Below the pieces are notes generated by a model. That model saw only the letters and a list, made by a program, of their open reading frames with translations. It searched no databases and had not been told where the DNA came from. Positions 51,895 through 61,196 of a DNA stretch of 64,000 nt are shown one piece after another; position 1 is the first letter of the stretch, and every line of letters starts with the position of its first letter. The stretch is from the NCBI RefSeq assembly GCF_900220975.1, contig NZ_OBQD01000018.1, forward strand, positions 1 through 64,000. Reading direction: 5' to 3'. Origin of the DNA: Rhizobium subbaraonis. Lineage in GTDB: Bacteria; Pseudomonadota; Alphaproteobacteria; Rhizobiales; Rhizobiaceae. The translations under genes and the position numbers were made by a program.

Positions 51895-52200
51895 GAAGAT
51901 CACCTTCAAAATGATACAAGCGAGATTATGCGCCCGAGGCTATTCGTCTGGAGCGGTCGCATCCATTGCGTCGCTCAAATGTGTCCGTGAATATTTTGAA
52001 TGAGCATGGCTACGGCAAGCGGAAGATGCTGCCGTATCAAAATGCGAATGCATGACTTTGGCTCTTGCGGCCAGGCCAGGCAAAAGCCAAAACTCCCCGT
52101 CCGGCAAGGGCGACGCGCCTCGCACGCTTCTTTTGCCATGCGGCCGCTTGCCAAATCCCGGCAGCGGCTAAGATCGCCTTCAGGGGCACGGAGAAACTGC
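51895..52200. other. 306-bp divergent region between acetyltransferase copy 1 and the MFS gene
   Basis: It should hold both promoters. A short stretch (GTGAATATTTTGAATGAGCA at about 51990) resembles ATGAATAGTTTGAATGGCAA upstream of copy 2 (about 54593), so the duplicated segment extends into the promoter region. No gene or terminator was seen. Confidence 0.5.
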
Positions 52201-53769
52201 ATGGAGTCGACACCGAAAGACGCGGGTCACTGCCTCGCCGGCCGGCGGGAATGGGTCGGCCTCGGCGTGCTGTCGATCGCCTGCCTGATCTATTCGATGG
52301 ATCTCTCCATCCTGTTCCTCGCCACGCCTGCGATAGTCGCCGACCTCGATCCGTCCGCATCGCAACTGCTCTGGATCAACGACATCTACGGCTTCATGGT
52401 CGCGGGCTTCCTGGTCACCATGGGGACACTGGGAGACCGGATCGGCCGCCGGCGTGTGCTCCTGATCGGCGCCTTCGCCTTCGGGGTGGCCTCGGCACTT
52501 GCGGCCTTCTCCTCCACCGCGCAGCAGCTCATCGTGTCGCGCGCGCTGCTCGGCATCGCCGGTGCCACGATAGCGCCCTCGACCCTGTCGCTGATCGTCA
52601 ACCTTTTCAAGAACGAAGCCGAGCGCAACCGCGCCATCGGCGTCTGGGGAACGGCGTTTTCGCTGGGCGGCCTCATCGGTCCGCTGCTGGGCGGCTTCCT
52701 GCTTCAGCATTTCCATTGGGGGGCGGTGTTTCTCATCAATATCCCCGTGATGCTGGTCCTGCTGCTCGTCGCGCCGCGGCTTCTGCCGGAATACAAGAGC
52801 CCCGACGGCGCCCGCCTTGACTTGGCGAGCGTGCTGCTGTCGCTCGCAACCGTTCTGCCGATAATCTACGGGCTGAAGCATATGGCAGCCGACGGTTTCG
52901 AATTCCGGCACCTGCTGCCGATCGCAGCCGGGATCTTTGTCGGGTGGCTGTTCATCCGCCGCCAGCAGACCCTGTCCCATCCGCTGATCGACCTGAAACT
53001 CTTCCGCATCCCGGCCTTCACCGCCTCGCTGCTGGTCAACCTCGCCGGCATGTTCTTCGTCTTCGGCGTCTTTCTCTACCAGAACCTGTTTCTGCAGTTC
53101 GTGCTCGGTCTCTCCCCGCTGGAAGCCGCACTCTGGTCCGTGCCGTCGTCGATCGTCTTCACGGTGATGTCGCTGCAGGCATACCGCTTTACCAATCGCT
53201 TCGGGCCGGTCAGGACCGTCCTTCTGGGGCTGGTCGTCAATGCGGTGGGGACGCTTACGATGGCGGTCGCCGCCTGGTTCGAGAACATCTACGGCGTGCT
53301 CGGCTCGACGATGATCATCGCCGTCGGCTTCGTGCCCGTCGTGTTGACGACCACGGGGCTGATCGTCGGCACCGCCCCGCCGGAGCGATCCGGCTCGGCC
53401 TCCGCGATCTCGGAGACCAGCGCCGAATTCGGCGGCGCCCTCGGCGTTGCCCTGCTCGGAAGCTTCGGCACGCTGATCTACCGTTGGCTGATGGACGGCG
53501 TGGATGTCGCAGGCCTCGATCCCGTCCAGATGGCGGCGGTGAAGACAACGATCGGCGGTGCAGTCGAGACAGCAAGGACGCTGGGCGTCGACGTGCTCGG
53601 GCAAGCTGCCGTGCCCGCCTGGCTGGAGGCAGCACGCCAGTCCTTCTCCAACGGCTTTGCCTTGAGCTGCCTGCTGGCCTCCGCCACCCTGCTCGCCCTC
53701 GCCGCGGTTGCACGCGAGATCTACGCCCGCGCGCATATCGACGAGAAGGCCATTGCCGCGGCGCATTGA
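52201..53769 (+). CDS. MFS efflux transporter, DHA2/14-TMS type (522 aa)
   Basis: ATG 52201 has CGGAG 8 nt upstream. The first helices carry the DHA2 signature (IYSMDLSILFLATPAIVADL with the D-L-S-I motif), and motif A is MGTLGDRIGRRRVLLIGAFA. Motif C-type AFSLGGLIGPLLGGFLLQHF is in TM5. About 14 TM helices fit the length, as in SmvA/QacA exporters of quaternary ammonium compounds. The gene is flanked by two inward-facing duplicate acetyltransferases, which suggests a resistance or detoxification cassette, but substrate and linkage are inferred. Confidence 0.93.
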   Translation: MESTPKDAGHCLAGRREWVGLGVLSIACLIYSMDLSILFLATPAIVADLDPSASQLLWINDIYGFMVAGFLVTMGTLGDRIGRRRVLLIGAFAFGVASALAAFSSTAQQLIVSRALLGIAGATIAPSTLSLIVNLFKNEAERNRAIGVWGTAFSLGGLIGPLLGGFLLQHFHWGAVFLINIPVMLVLLLVAPRLLPEYKSPDGARLDLASVLLSLATVLPIIYGLKHMAADGFEFRHLLPIAAGIFVGWLFIRRQQTLSHPLIDLKLFRIPAFTASLLVNLAGMFFVFGVFLYQNLFLQFVLGLSPLEAALWSVPSSIVFTVMSLQAYRFTNRFGPVRTVLLGLVVNAVGTLTMAVAAWFENIYGVLGSTMIIAVGFVPVVLTTTGLIVGTAPPERSGSASAISETSAEFGGALGVALLGSFGTLIYRWLMDGVDVAGLDPVQMAAVKTTIGGAVETARTLGVDVLGQAAVPAWLEAARQSFSNGFALSCLLASATLLALAAVAREIYARAHIDEKAIAAAH

Positions 53770-53863
53770 CGGATGGTGAGGGCCGATGCCGCGAGGGGCG
53801 GTTCTTGGCCCCGAAGCTGCCATTGGGACGATCTCGCGAGAAACCGATTGGCTAGATCAGTTC

Positions 53864-54496
53864 TCAAACTCTCTTGAGAGCAGCAAGGTCGCCGGTTTCA
53901 AGGAAGGCCAAGTTCGCCTCGATTTTTTCAACGGGCCAATCCCACCAGGCAATATGGAGAAGCTCGCTAATTATCTCGGTGGGATAGCGCATGCGAATGA
54001 TCGTGGCCGGGTTTCCACCAACAACGGCATAAGGTGGAACGTTGCGAGCAACCACCGAGGCAGCAGCGACGATCGCGCCTGAGCCGATTTGCACACCCGG
54101 CATGATTGCTGCGTTATGGCCGATCCATACATCGTGCCCGACCACCGTATCTCTCACTGGCAGGTCTTTGTAGCCGAAGGTCTCGGGTTTGAAGATGCGG
54201 AATGGATAGGTTGTGAAGCCCGTCATCGGATGATTGGCTGAACTTGTGATGAAATAACTTCCTCGAGCGATCTGGACAAATTTTCCGATTACCAGCCGCT
54301 CGCGAACGCCATGACCCAGATAGGGCGCGAGTATTTCGGCAGTCTCCTCTGGTTTTCCAGAGTGAGTGAAATAGCTGTATTCGCCGATCTCCATGCGCGG
54401 ATGACTGACAACGTTCTTCAGGTAGACAGTGTCGCGATATAGGGTTCCGTCTGGAAGAGTGATTGGGTGAGTTGCATTCGCGTCAAGAAAAGGCAT
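53864..54496 (-). CDS. CatB-type acetyltransferase, copy 2 (210 aa)
   Basis: Start [20 protein letters not shown] after Met. Motifs are the same as in copy 1 ([60 protein letters not shown]), with about 30 substitutions over 210 residues by eye. His is conserved at the expected catalytic position in both (SSANHPM). Divergence is scattered, so this is not a very recent duplication. It is transcribed towards the MFS gene, 94 bp beyond its stop. Confidence 0.92.
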   Translation of the reverse strand: MPFLDANATHPITLPDGTLYRDTVYLKNVVSHPRMEIGEYSYFTHSGKPEETAEILAPYLGHGVRERLVIGKFVQIARGSYFITSSANHPMTGFTTYPFRIFKPETFGYKDLPVRDTVVGHDVWIGHNAAIMPGVQIGSGAIVAAASVVARNVPPYAVVGGNPATIIRMRYPTEIISELLHIAWWDWPVEKIEANLAFLETGDLAALKRV

Positions 54497-54709
54497 TAAG
54501 AATACCGTTCAAAAAATAGCCAGCGCAGTTGGTCGACCGATCCTAGTTCCCACGGGAGAGGGAATACATCGCACAACCAAAATGCTCTCATGAATAGTTT
54601 GAATGGCAATGTTGATTGACGCTTTCAGGTCGCATACCCAAGGAGTTCAACCCGCCAGACGTCCCCGGCAGCCGGCCGCAGGTAATTCTCCTATAATCGA
54701 GACTTCATA

Positions 54710-54955
54710 TTACTCCCTGATCTCGATTCCGGCTTCATGCGCCGCGGCGATGAACGCAAATCTGGCTTCCTCGGCCGTCTTCTTGCCTTTCATCGCCGCC
54801 TCGATGACCAGCAGGGCCCGGTCGAGCGCCTCGCCCTCTTCAAGCGGCCAATCCTCTATGAGCGCCCACGAGGCCTGCTGAATGTTGGTTATGGTCGTGA
54901 ACTTGCCCGGCGCTTCCAGCGCCAGGGTCACACTCTTGTTCCAGTTATTGCTCAC
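54710..54955 (-). CDS. DUF982 domain protein (81 aa)
   Basis: GTG 54955 with GGAG about 9 nt upstream; the 18 codons before it read poorly. The sequence SNNWNKSVTLALEAPGKFTT, INIQQASWALIEDWP-like (ITNIQQASWALIEDWPLEEG), KGKKTAEEARFAFIAAAHEA matches DUF982. These are short proteins common in multiple copies in rhizobia, of unknown function. It lies 117 bp downstream of the UdgX gene on the same strand. Confidence 0.85.
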   Translation of the reverse strand: MSNNWNKSVTLALEAPGKFTTITNIQQASWALIEDWPLEEGEALDRALLVIEAAMKGKKTAEEARFAFIAAAHEAGIEIRE

Positions 54956-55072
54956 GGATTGGTCTCCAGGATACGATCTGGCGAGCTCATAGCATCGATC
55001 GACGCGCATGATGAGAGGGTATCGGGAACAGCTGCTGGCCGGGCGATCGGCACAATACCGAGGGGGCTGTCG

Positions 55073-56539
55073 TCATATCGCCGCAGCCAGCCTGCCGACC
55101 TCTCCCATGTCGCGATGGAAGCGCTCCACCTCCTCCGCCCTCTTCCCCTCATCCGGAATGCGCAACAGGTAGGACGGGTGCACGGTGACGAACAGCATCC
55201 GCCCGCCCTTCATCGCGATCGGCTCGCCGCGGATGTCGGCGAGCTTGTGTCGGGTCTCCGTCAGGGCGGACAGTGCCGTCGCACCCATCGCCACCACCAG
55301 CTTTGGCTGTACCAGCTCGATCTCGCGCGACAGCCAGAACCGGCAGTGCTGCACCTCGCCGGTGTTCGGGCGCTGATGGATGCGGCGCTTGCCGCGCAGT
55401 TCGTATTTGAAATGCTTCACCGCATTGGTGAGGTAGAGGCCCGCCCGGTCGATCCCCGCAGCCGCAAGTGCCGCGTCGAACACCTTGCCCGCTGGGCCGA
55501 CGAAGGGGCGGCCGGCAAGGTCCTCCATGTCGCCCGGCTGTTCGCCGACGATCATCACCGCCGCGTCCTGCGGTCCTTCGCCAAAGACGGTTTGCGTCGC
55601 GGGCGCATGCAGCGGGCAGCGCGTACAGGCCATCGCCTCAGCGTTGAGCGCGGCGAGTGTTCCGGCTGGAGCAGCCGCCTGCCCGGGCGCCCGCGCGGCC
55701 GCCTCGCGGATACGGTGATGATAGGGCTGCGGCTCGGTCGCAGCCTTCCGTGCCATCTCCAGCATCCTGGCTTCGGCATTCGCGATCATGCCCGGTATCA
55801 GGGCCGCCTCCGGCAGGTTGCGCCAGTATTTCTTCGGCATCTCCGCCTGCATCGCCTTCACCTTCAGGCGCGCCGGATTGAAGATGCTGGCATAGTAGGT
55901 GCGCCAGAGCTCGTCGGCATCGTCGGCAAGGTCGGGCTTGACGCGGGGCACGGCATCGAGCTGAAGCAGATCTCCGTCCCAGGACGCCGCCCCCTTCGGC
56001 GTGGCAATCAGCCAGTCCATGTCGGTAAAGCGGCGCTGGAAGAACGGCGCCACGCGTGCGACGATGTGGTGGTCCGGCTCGAACCATGCCGCAAAGCGGC
56101 GCCGCCCGCCGGGCGACGATGCCCCTGGCACCTCCTTGAAGCGCACGAAGGCAATCATCTTGTGCGCATCGCGGCGCACGCTCTTGGCCATCAGCTGTGC
56201 GCGTGCGACCTCCGCGTCGGAGGCAAGCTCCAGCAGACGCCGATCTGCCTGCAGCCGCCACAACAGCCGGTACAACACTGCGTAGCGCGCCGGGTCGGAA
56301 TGGCAGATCACAGCCTGCGCCAGTTCGATGAAGCCTTTCGGAACGGTCGGCTGCAAAACTCCGGCCGCAGGCCCGGGTGGGCTTATCGCCCCGTCCACTC
56401 CGTCGAAGTCGAAACCGTTCTCCCCCTGCCGGTCGCGCCATTCGACCTGTCCCGGCGCCACGCCGCTTGCCAGAAGTCCGCGCGCTGCCTCGCGCCATTC
56501 GTCGAAATCACCGCAGCCGTCGAGCACGACCCTGCGCAT
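55073..56539 (-). CDS. udgX: DUF4130-UdgX fusion: uracil-DNA crosslinking glycosylase (488 aa)
   Basis: ATG 56539 overlaps the stop of the radical-SAM gene by 1 nt (TGATG), so translation is coupled. Residues 1-265 are the DUF4130/TIGR03915 domain (GFIELAQAVICHSDPARYAV, DEWLRTYYASIFNPARL-like). Residues about 290-488 are UdgX: Cys305/Cys308 start the Fe-S cluster (MACTRCPLHAPATQTVFGEG), active-site GEQPGDMEDL, and KRRIHQ at 384-389. The His (388) of this motif is the residue that becomes covalently linked to the uracil site in mycobacterial UdgX. This fusion is typical of Rhizobiales. Role: uracil sensing/repair together with the partner enzyme. Confidence 0.95.
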   Translation of the reverse strand: MRRVVLDGCGDFDEWREAARGLLASGVAPGQVEWRDRQGENGFDFDGVDGAISPPGPAAGVLQPTVPKGFIELAQAVICHSDPARYAVLYRLLWRLQADRRLLELASDAEVARAQLMAKSVRRDAHKMIAFVRFKEVPGASSPGGRRRFAAWFEPDHHIVARVAPFFQRRFTDMDWLIATPKGAASWDGDLLQLDAVPRVKPDLADDADELWRTYYASIFNPARLKVKAMQAEMPKKYWRNLPEAALIPGMIANAEARMLEMARKAATEPQPYHHRIREAAARAPGQAAAPAGTLAALNAEAMACTRCPLHAPATQTVFGEGPQDAAVMIVGEQPGDMEDLAGRPFVGPAGKVFDAALAAAGIDRAGLYLTNAVKHFKYELRGKRRIHQRPNTGEVQHCRFWLSREIELVQPKLVVAMGATALSALTETRHKLADIRGEPIAMKGGRMLFVTVHPSYLLRIPDEGKRAEEVERFHRDMGEVGRLAAAI

Positions 56540-57783
56540 CAGAGCAGCGTCAGCTGCTGCGGCTTGGGCGCAAACATGGCCTCGAGGTCCGGCCGCTCGA
56601 TGAGCCGCCGCGGCGTCCACCCCTCGGCGGTGATGAAGGCCTGGACCTTGCGGATGGAAACGCCAAGCCGGGCGAGGTCGTCCAGCCGCAACCGCCGCAG
56701 ACGGCGCACGGACAGAATGGATTTCACCGTCTTCGTGCCGAGGCCGGGCACGCGCAGCAGCCTTTCCCGCTCGGCACGATTGACGTCGACGGGGAACTCG
56801 GCGCGGTTGCCGAGCGCCCAGGCCAGCTTCGGGTCCAGATCAAGGTCGAGCATGCCGTCCGGCCGACTGGCCGTGATCTCCCCTATGCCGAAGCCGTAGA
56901 AGCGGTAGAGCCAGTCGGCCTGATAGAGCCGATGCTCGCGCATCAGGGGCGGCTTGACCAGCGGCAGGCTCTTTGAACTGTCGGGGATCGGGCTGAAGGC
57001 GGAATAGTAGACGCGCTTCAGGCCATAGCTCGCGTACAGCCGGCCGCTGGCCGAAAGGATGGTCGCGTCGCTGGCTCCGTCTGCGCCCACGATCATCTGC
57101 GTGCTCTGCCCGGCCGGCACGAAGCGCCGGCGCCGCTTCGTCACCAATGTCGGCTCGGCCGCTTCCTCGATCTTCAGCCGCAGATCGCCCATCGCCCGGC
57201 GGATGCCCTCCGGCCGTTTCTCCGGCGCCAGTCGGGCAATTCCTGTGTCCGTCGGCAGCTCGATGTTCAGCGAGAGCCTGTCCGCATGCAGCCCCGCCTC
57301 CTCGATCAGTTGCGGCGAAGCCTCTGGAATGGTCTTCAGATGGATGTAGCCGCGAAAATTGTGCGTCACGCGCAGGTCGCGGGCGATGCGCACCATCTGT
57401 TCCATCGTGTGATCGGACGAGCGGATGATGCCGGAGGATAGAAACAGCCCCTCGATGTAGTTGCGCCGGTAGAACTCCAGCGTCAGCCACACCACCTCCT
57501 CCGGCGTGAACCGGGCACGCTCGACATTGCTGGACGAGCGGTTGATGCAATAGGCGCAGTCGTAGATGCAGAAATTCGTCAGCAGGATCTTCAAGAGCGA
57601 GATGCAGCGGCCGTCGGGCGCATAGGCGTGGCAGATGCCAGATCCCTCCGTCGAGCCAAGCCCGCCGCTGGCGGCGGAATCGCGCCTGACCGTGCCGCTG
57701 GAAGCGCAAGAGGCATCGTATTTCGCCGCATCGGAAAGAATGGCCAAACGTTCGCGAAGGGTCTTTCTCATTCCAATGTTCAC
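56539..57783 (-). CDS. Putative DNA modification/repair radical SAM protein (TIGR03916, 414 aa)
   Basis: ATG 57783; a second in-frame ATG 4 codons on is possible. The radical-SAM cluster CX3CX2C is at 72, 76 and 79 (LLTNFCIYDCAYCINRSSSN). The core barrel follows to about 300 (SSGIIRSSDHTMEQMVRIAR). A C-terminal helix-hairpin-helix follows (LLRVPGLGTKTVKSILSVRR, about 350-370), which suggests DNA binding. It is paired with UdgX by a 1-nt overlap; the pair is conserved but the reaction is not known. Divergent from greA. Confidence 0.93.
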   Translation of the reverse strand: MNIGMRKTLRERLAILSDAAKYDASCASSGTVRRDSAASGGLGSTEGSGICHAYAPDGRCISLLKILLTNFCIYDCAYCINRSSSNVERARFTPEEVVWLTLEFYRRNYIEGLFLSSGIIRSSDHTMEQMVRIARDLRVTHNFRGYIHLKTIPEASPQLIEEAGLHADRLSLNIELPTDTGIARLAPEKRPEGIRRAMGDLRLKIEEAAEPTLVTKRRRRFVPAGQSTQMIVGADGASDATILSASGRLYASYGLKRVYYSAFSPIPDSSKSLPLVKPPLMREHRLYQADWLYRFYGFGIGEITASRPDGMLDLDLDPKLAWALGNRAEFPVDVNRAERERLLRVPGLGTKTVKSILSVRRLRRLRLDDLARLGVSIRKVQAFITAEGWTPRRLIERPDLEAMFAPKPQQLTLL

Positions 57784-58016
57784 TATATGTTCCGAAATGC
57801 TGTGTCAAGATTTGTCGTTTGCGCCCTCGTTTTCTCCCGCAGGAGACGCCGAAGATCCGGCACACAACTTGCGTGGTGCGAATTGTCTGGCAATCGCTCA
57901 TGACGATCTGCTATAACCACCGAAGTTAGATCTGAACATGGTTCCGAAGTTTTCCTTCGGGACCTGTTTTGTTTTGTGTCTGCCACAAGGCGGACACGGC
58001 GAAAGGACAAAGGAAA

Positions 58017-58493
58017 ATGGTCGAAAAGGTACCGATGACTCAGGGCGGTTTCGTCAAGCTGCAGGAAGAACTGCGCTGGCGCCAGCAGGAGGAGCGCCCG
58101 CGAATCATCGAGGCAATTTCCGAAGCGCGCGCCCATGGCGACCTTTCGGAGAATGCCGAATACCATGCCGCCAAGGAAGCGCAGAGCCACAACGAGGGCC
58201 GGATCACCGAGCTCGAGGACCTGGTGGCGCGCGCCGAGGTGATCGACCTCTCCAAGATGTCCGGCGACACGGTCAAGTTCGGCGCCAAGGTGAAGCTTGT
58301 CGACGAGGACACCGAGGAAGAGAAGGTCTACCAGATCGTCGGCGACCAGGAAGCCGACGTGAAGGCCGGCCGAATCTCGATCTCGTCCCCGATCGCGCGT
58401 GCGCTGATCGGCAAGGAAGTCGGCGAATCGATCGAGGTCAACGCGCCCGGCGGCTCCAAGGCCTACGAGATCCTCTCGATCAGCTGGGGCTGA
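58017..58493 (+). CDS. greA: Transcription elongation factor GreA (158 aa)
   Basis: ATG 58017 is preceded by AAAGGAAA. N-terminal coiled coil (about 8-75) with the acidic tip [20 protein letters not shown], which reaches into the polymerase secondary channel to stimulate cleavage of backtracked RNA. The C-terminal FKBP-like domain is [20 protein letters not shown] and ends [16 protein letters not shown] (57912-57917) upstream may be the -10 of its promoter. It lies 10 nt before lpsB on the same strand, the arrangement found in S. meliloti. Confidence 0.98.
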   Translation: MVEKVPMTQGGFVKLQEELRWRQQEERPRIIEAISEARAHGDLSENAEYHAAKEAQSHNEGRITELEDLVARAEVIDLSKMSGDTVKFGAKVKLVDEDTEEEKVYQIVGDQEADVKAGRISISSPIARALIGKEVGESIEVNAPGGSKAYEILSISWG

Positions 58494-58503
58494 TGCCGTC
58501 AGC

Positions 58504-59580
58504 ATGACAGGCAGGCTGCCAGACAACGAAGGCGGCGTCGACATTGCCGATGTCGACGCCATCGCGCCCAATTTCAAGCGCCGCCTTTCCGGCGTCACCT
58601 CTACGATCATCCAGCTGGTGCCGATGCAGCGCGCGCTCGGCCAGCGCGTCGCCACGCTCGGTCCCGGTCTGCCGCGCGACCTGCCGCACATCCGTTTCCG
58701 CGACCTGGTTTCGCTCTGGCGCCTTCCTGCCGGCCGCAGCCATCGCGTCTGGCATGCGCGCCGCAACACCGAAATGCTGCCGGGCATCCTGCTGCGCGAC
58801 GTGCTGCGCATGCCGCTGAAGCTTCTCTTCACCTCTGCCGCCCAGCGCCGCCACAGCCGCTATACGAAGTTCCTGATTGGCCGCATGGACGCGGTGATCG
58901 CAACCAACAGCCGCTCCGGCTCCTATCTCGAGGTACCGCACACCGTCATCCAGCACGGCGTCGATCTGGAGCGCTTTCATCCGCCGCAGGGTGCCGGAGA
59001 CACGATCGAGGCTGCGGGGCTTCCGGGGAAATATCTGGTCGGCTGCTTCGGCCGTGTGCGGCACCAGAAGGGCACCGACCTGTTCGTTCGCGCGATGATC
59101 GAGCTCTTGCCGCTCCATCCGGAATGGACGGCCGTCATTTCCGGCCGCATCACCCCGGAACACAAGGGTTTTGCCGACGACCTGAAGGCGCAGATCGCCG
59201 CCGCCGGCCTGTCGGCCCGCATCGTCTTTCTCGGCGAGGTCGACGACATCAAGCCCTGGTACCGGCGATTGACGCTCTACGTGGCGCCCTCCCGCAACGA
59301 AGGCTTCGGCCTCACCCCCCTCGAGGCCATGGCCTCCCAGACGGCCGTCGTCACCTCCGATGCCGGCGCCTATGCGGAAATGACCATCGAAGGGGTGACC
59401 GGCGCGGTGGTCCCGGCAGGCGACGGCGCCGCCATGACGAACGCGATCGGCCGCTACATGGCCGCCCCGGATGCGACGCTTGCAGCGGGGCGCAGGGCGC
59501 TGGACCACGTGCGCGCCAACTTTGCCCTCGAAAAGGAAGCCCGCGCCATCGGGGAAGTCTACCGGCAGCTGCTGTCCTGA
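58504..59580 (+). CDS. lpsB: LPS core glycosyltransferase LpsB, GT4 family (358 aa)
   Basis: Starts 10 nt after greA. GT4/GT-B glycosyltransferase: GVTSTIIQLVPMQRALGQRV near the start; donor-binding domain with YLVGCFGRVRHQKGTDLFVR and the EX7E-type RNEGFGLTPLEAMASQTAVV. In S. meliloti the gene after greA is lpsB, a mannosyltransferase of the LPS core needed for normal symbiosis and resistance to host peptides. Assignment rests on the sequence style plus this synteny. It converges with the next gene. Confidence 0.88.
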   Translation: MTGRLPDNEGGVDIADVDAIAPNFKRRLSGVTSTIIQLVPMQRALGQRVATLGPGLPRDLPHIRFRDLVSLWRLPAGRSHRVWHARRNTEMLPGILLRDVLRMPLKLLFTSAAQRRHSRYTKFLIGRMDAVIATNSRSGSYLEVPHTVIQHGVDLERFHPPQGAGDTIEAAGLPGKYLVGCFGRVRHQKGTDLFVRAMIELLPLHPEWTAVISGRITPEHKGFADDLKAQIAAAGLSARIVFLGEVDDIKPWYRRLTLYVAPSRNEGFGLTPLEAMASQTAVVTSDAGAYAEMTIEGVTGAVVPAGDGAAMTNAIGRYMAAPDATLAAGRRALDHVRANFALEKEARAIGEVYRQLLS

Positions 59581-59590
59581 GGGGCTGCGG

Positions 59591-60493
59591 TCAGACGCCG
59601 GTTCGTACCAGCCGGTCGTCATAGGCGATTGCGATGTCGGCCAGCGCCGAGACGGGCGAGAAATTCGAAAACCCGATGCCCTGCTCTTCGGCCACGGCCT
59701 TCGCCAGAGCGATGTGCCCGAGAATGCGGCCTTCGGCATCGGCCACGCCGGAAAATGCCGATGTGCCCCTCTCTTCGTAGAAACGCGGCTGCCTGGCGTT
59801 GCGGATATCGATGCCGACGAAGCCGATCATCATCGGGCGCAACGCCACGGCGAACTGCAGCACTGATACGGCCACCGATCCGCCCTGGAACACGCCGCGA
59901 TCGGGCGCAAGCGAAAAGCCGTACTCGCCGGTCGGGTCCAGCCGCACGAAATCCAGCCCGCTGATCTGTGCGGCCGTGCGGCGCGGCAGACCGTAGGGCT
60001 TGCGAATGTCGTTGATCAGCACCACACGCTTGTCGGCGAGCCAGCCGCGATCGTGCTCGCAGATCGCGCGCAGGACGGCGACCGAGAACAGGCAGGCCTG
60101 GCCGGCCGCGATCTTCTCCCGCATCAGCTCGAAATGCCGGTAGACGAAGCGCTCGTCCTCAACGGCAACGGCGAGCGGCGCGGCGACCGGGCCGCCGGCG
60201 AGATGAATGGCGCCGTTCAGGAGGATCGCACCGCCCGGATCGAGGCGGGAGAGGTCGCCGTCGGCGACGGACGGCCCCGAGCCGACGATATGGATCCACG
60301 CACGCGAACCATCGAGAAGAATGTCCGTCCCCTCCAGCCCGACCACCGGCTGGCCGCGATAGTTAACCACCCGCTTGCCGTCGATCGAAAGGCCCGGGAA
60401 CCAGTCCTGCGCATGGGCGAGGTTCCGGCCGAGAAAAAGCCGGGCGCCGAGCTTGATCAGCGAGCGGGAGAGCGGGCGGTCGGTACGCGCCAT
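59591..60493 (-). CDS. Probable LPS core-related protein in the lpsC position (300 aa)
   Basis: ATG 60493 lies 4 nt after the lrp stop, so the two form an operon. The protein has IHIVGSGPSVADGDLSRLDP, a DUF115-like nucleotide-binding motif, then GGAILLNGAIHLA and APLAVAVEDERFVYRHFELM. It continues with VVLINDIRKPYGLPRRTAAQ and MIGFVGIDIRNARQPRFYEE. It has no TM segment or signal peptide. In S. meliloti lrp is followed by lpsC, lpsD and lpsE; here only this gene lies between lrp and lpsB. It may be LpsC or a functional substitute, possibly a sugar or Kdo transferase; this is inference. Confidence 0.7.
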   Translation of the reverse strand: MARTDRPLSRSLIKLGARLFLGRNLAHAQDWFPGLSIDGKRVVNYRGQPVVGLEGTDILLDGSRAWIHIVGSGPSVADGDLSRLDPGGAILLNGAIHLAGGPVAAPLAVAVEDERFVYRHFELMREKIAAGQACLFSVAVLRAICEHDRGWLADKRVVLINDIRKPYGLPRRTAAQISGLDFVRLDPTGEYGFSLAPDRGVFQGGSVAVSVLQFAVALRPMMIGFVGIDIRNARQPRFYEERGTSAFSGVADAEGRILGHIALAKAVAEEQGIGFSNFSPVSALADIAIAYDDRLVRTGV

Positions 60494-60497
60494 CGCC

Positions 60498-60965
60498 TCA
60501 GATCTCCACCAGCCCGAGCTTCTTGACCTGGCGGATGGTCAGCATGGTGCGAACGGTGTCGACATGTTCGTTTGCAGTCAGCACCTCGATCACGAAGTCC
60601 TGGAACCGGGTCAGGTTCTCGGCCACGCAATGCAGCAGGAAGTCGCTGTCGCCGGAAACCATCCATGCCTGGCGGACCAGCGGCCATTCGGCGGTGGCCG
60701 CGGCAAACGCCTTCAGATTTGCCTCCGACTGGTGCTTGAGCCCGACCATGCAGAAGGCCACCAGGTCGAAGCCGAGCGCCGGCGCGTTCAGCATCGCATG
60801 ATAGCCCTCGATGATGCCTGCCTCCTCCAGCTTGCGGACCCGCCGCAGGCAGGGCGGCGCGGAAATTCCGGCCTTGGCGGCCAGCTCCACATTGGTCATG
60901 CGGCCGTCGGCCTGAAGCTCCTTGAGTATCTTGATGTCGATTGCATCGAGTTCGGCGCGAAACAC
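60498..60965 (-). CDS. lrp: Lrp/AsnC family regulator (155 aa)
   Basis: GTG 60965 is chosen: GGGAAGATC lies upstream and the Lrp fold begins at once (AELDAIDIKILKELQADGRM). An HTH spans 15-60 (TNVELAAKAGISAPPCLRRV). The RAM domain follows (FDLVAFCMVGLKHQSEANLK, DFLLHCVAENLTRFQDFVIE) and ends with VKKLGLVEI. In S. meliloti this gene heads an lrp-lps operon controlled by LsrB. Here it is divergent from trxB over 231 bp and upstream of the LPS-related gene with a 4-nt gap. Confidence 0.93.
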   Translation of the reverse strand: MFRAELDAIDIKILKELQADGRMTNVELAAKAGISAPPCLRRVRKLEEAGIIEGYHAMLNAPALGFDLVAFCMVGLKHQSEANLKAFAAATAEWPLVRQAWMVSGDSDFLLHCVAENLTRFQDFVIEVLTANEHVDTVRTMLTIRQVKKLGLVEI

Positions 60966-61196
60966 GGCTGATCTTCCCTGATTTTGTTTGGCAGGCGCAT
61001 TACCAGAAACGGCGCGCTGACGTAAGATAATTGCGAGCTTAAGAACAAAAATGTCACGCCGGACGCCAAGTCTGTTGGCAATTGGTTCCGCGCCCTTGAA
61101 TCTTGGGCCCCCGCACTCATAAATGAACGACAAAATTCTTCGGTCGCCCCGCATCATTGTTTGATGGCCGGGCGCGCAATGCCAGGGAGTGCAGCC

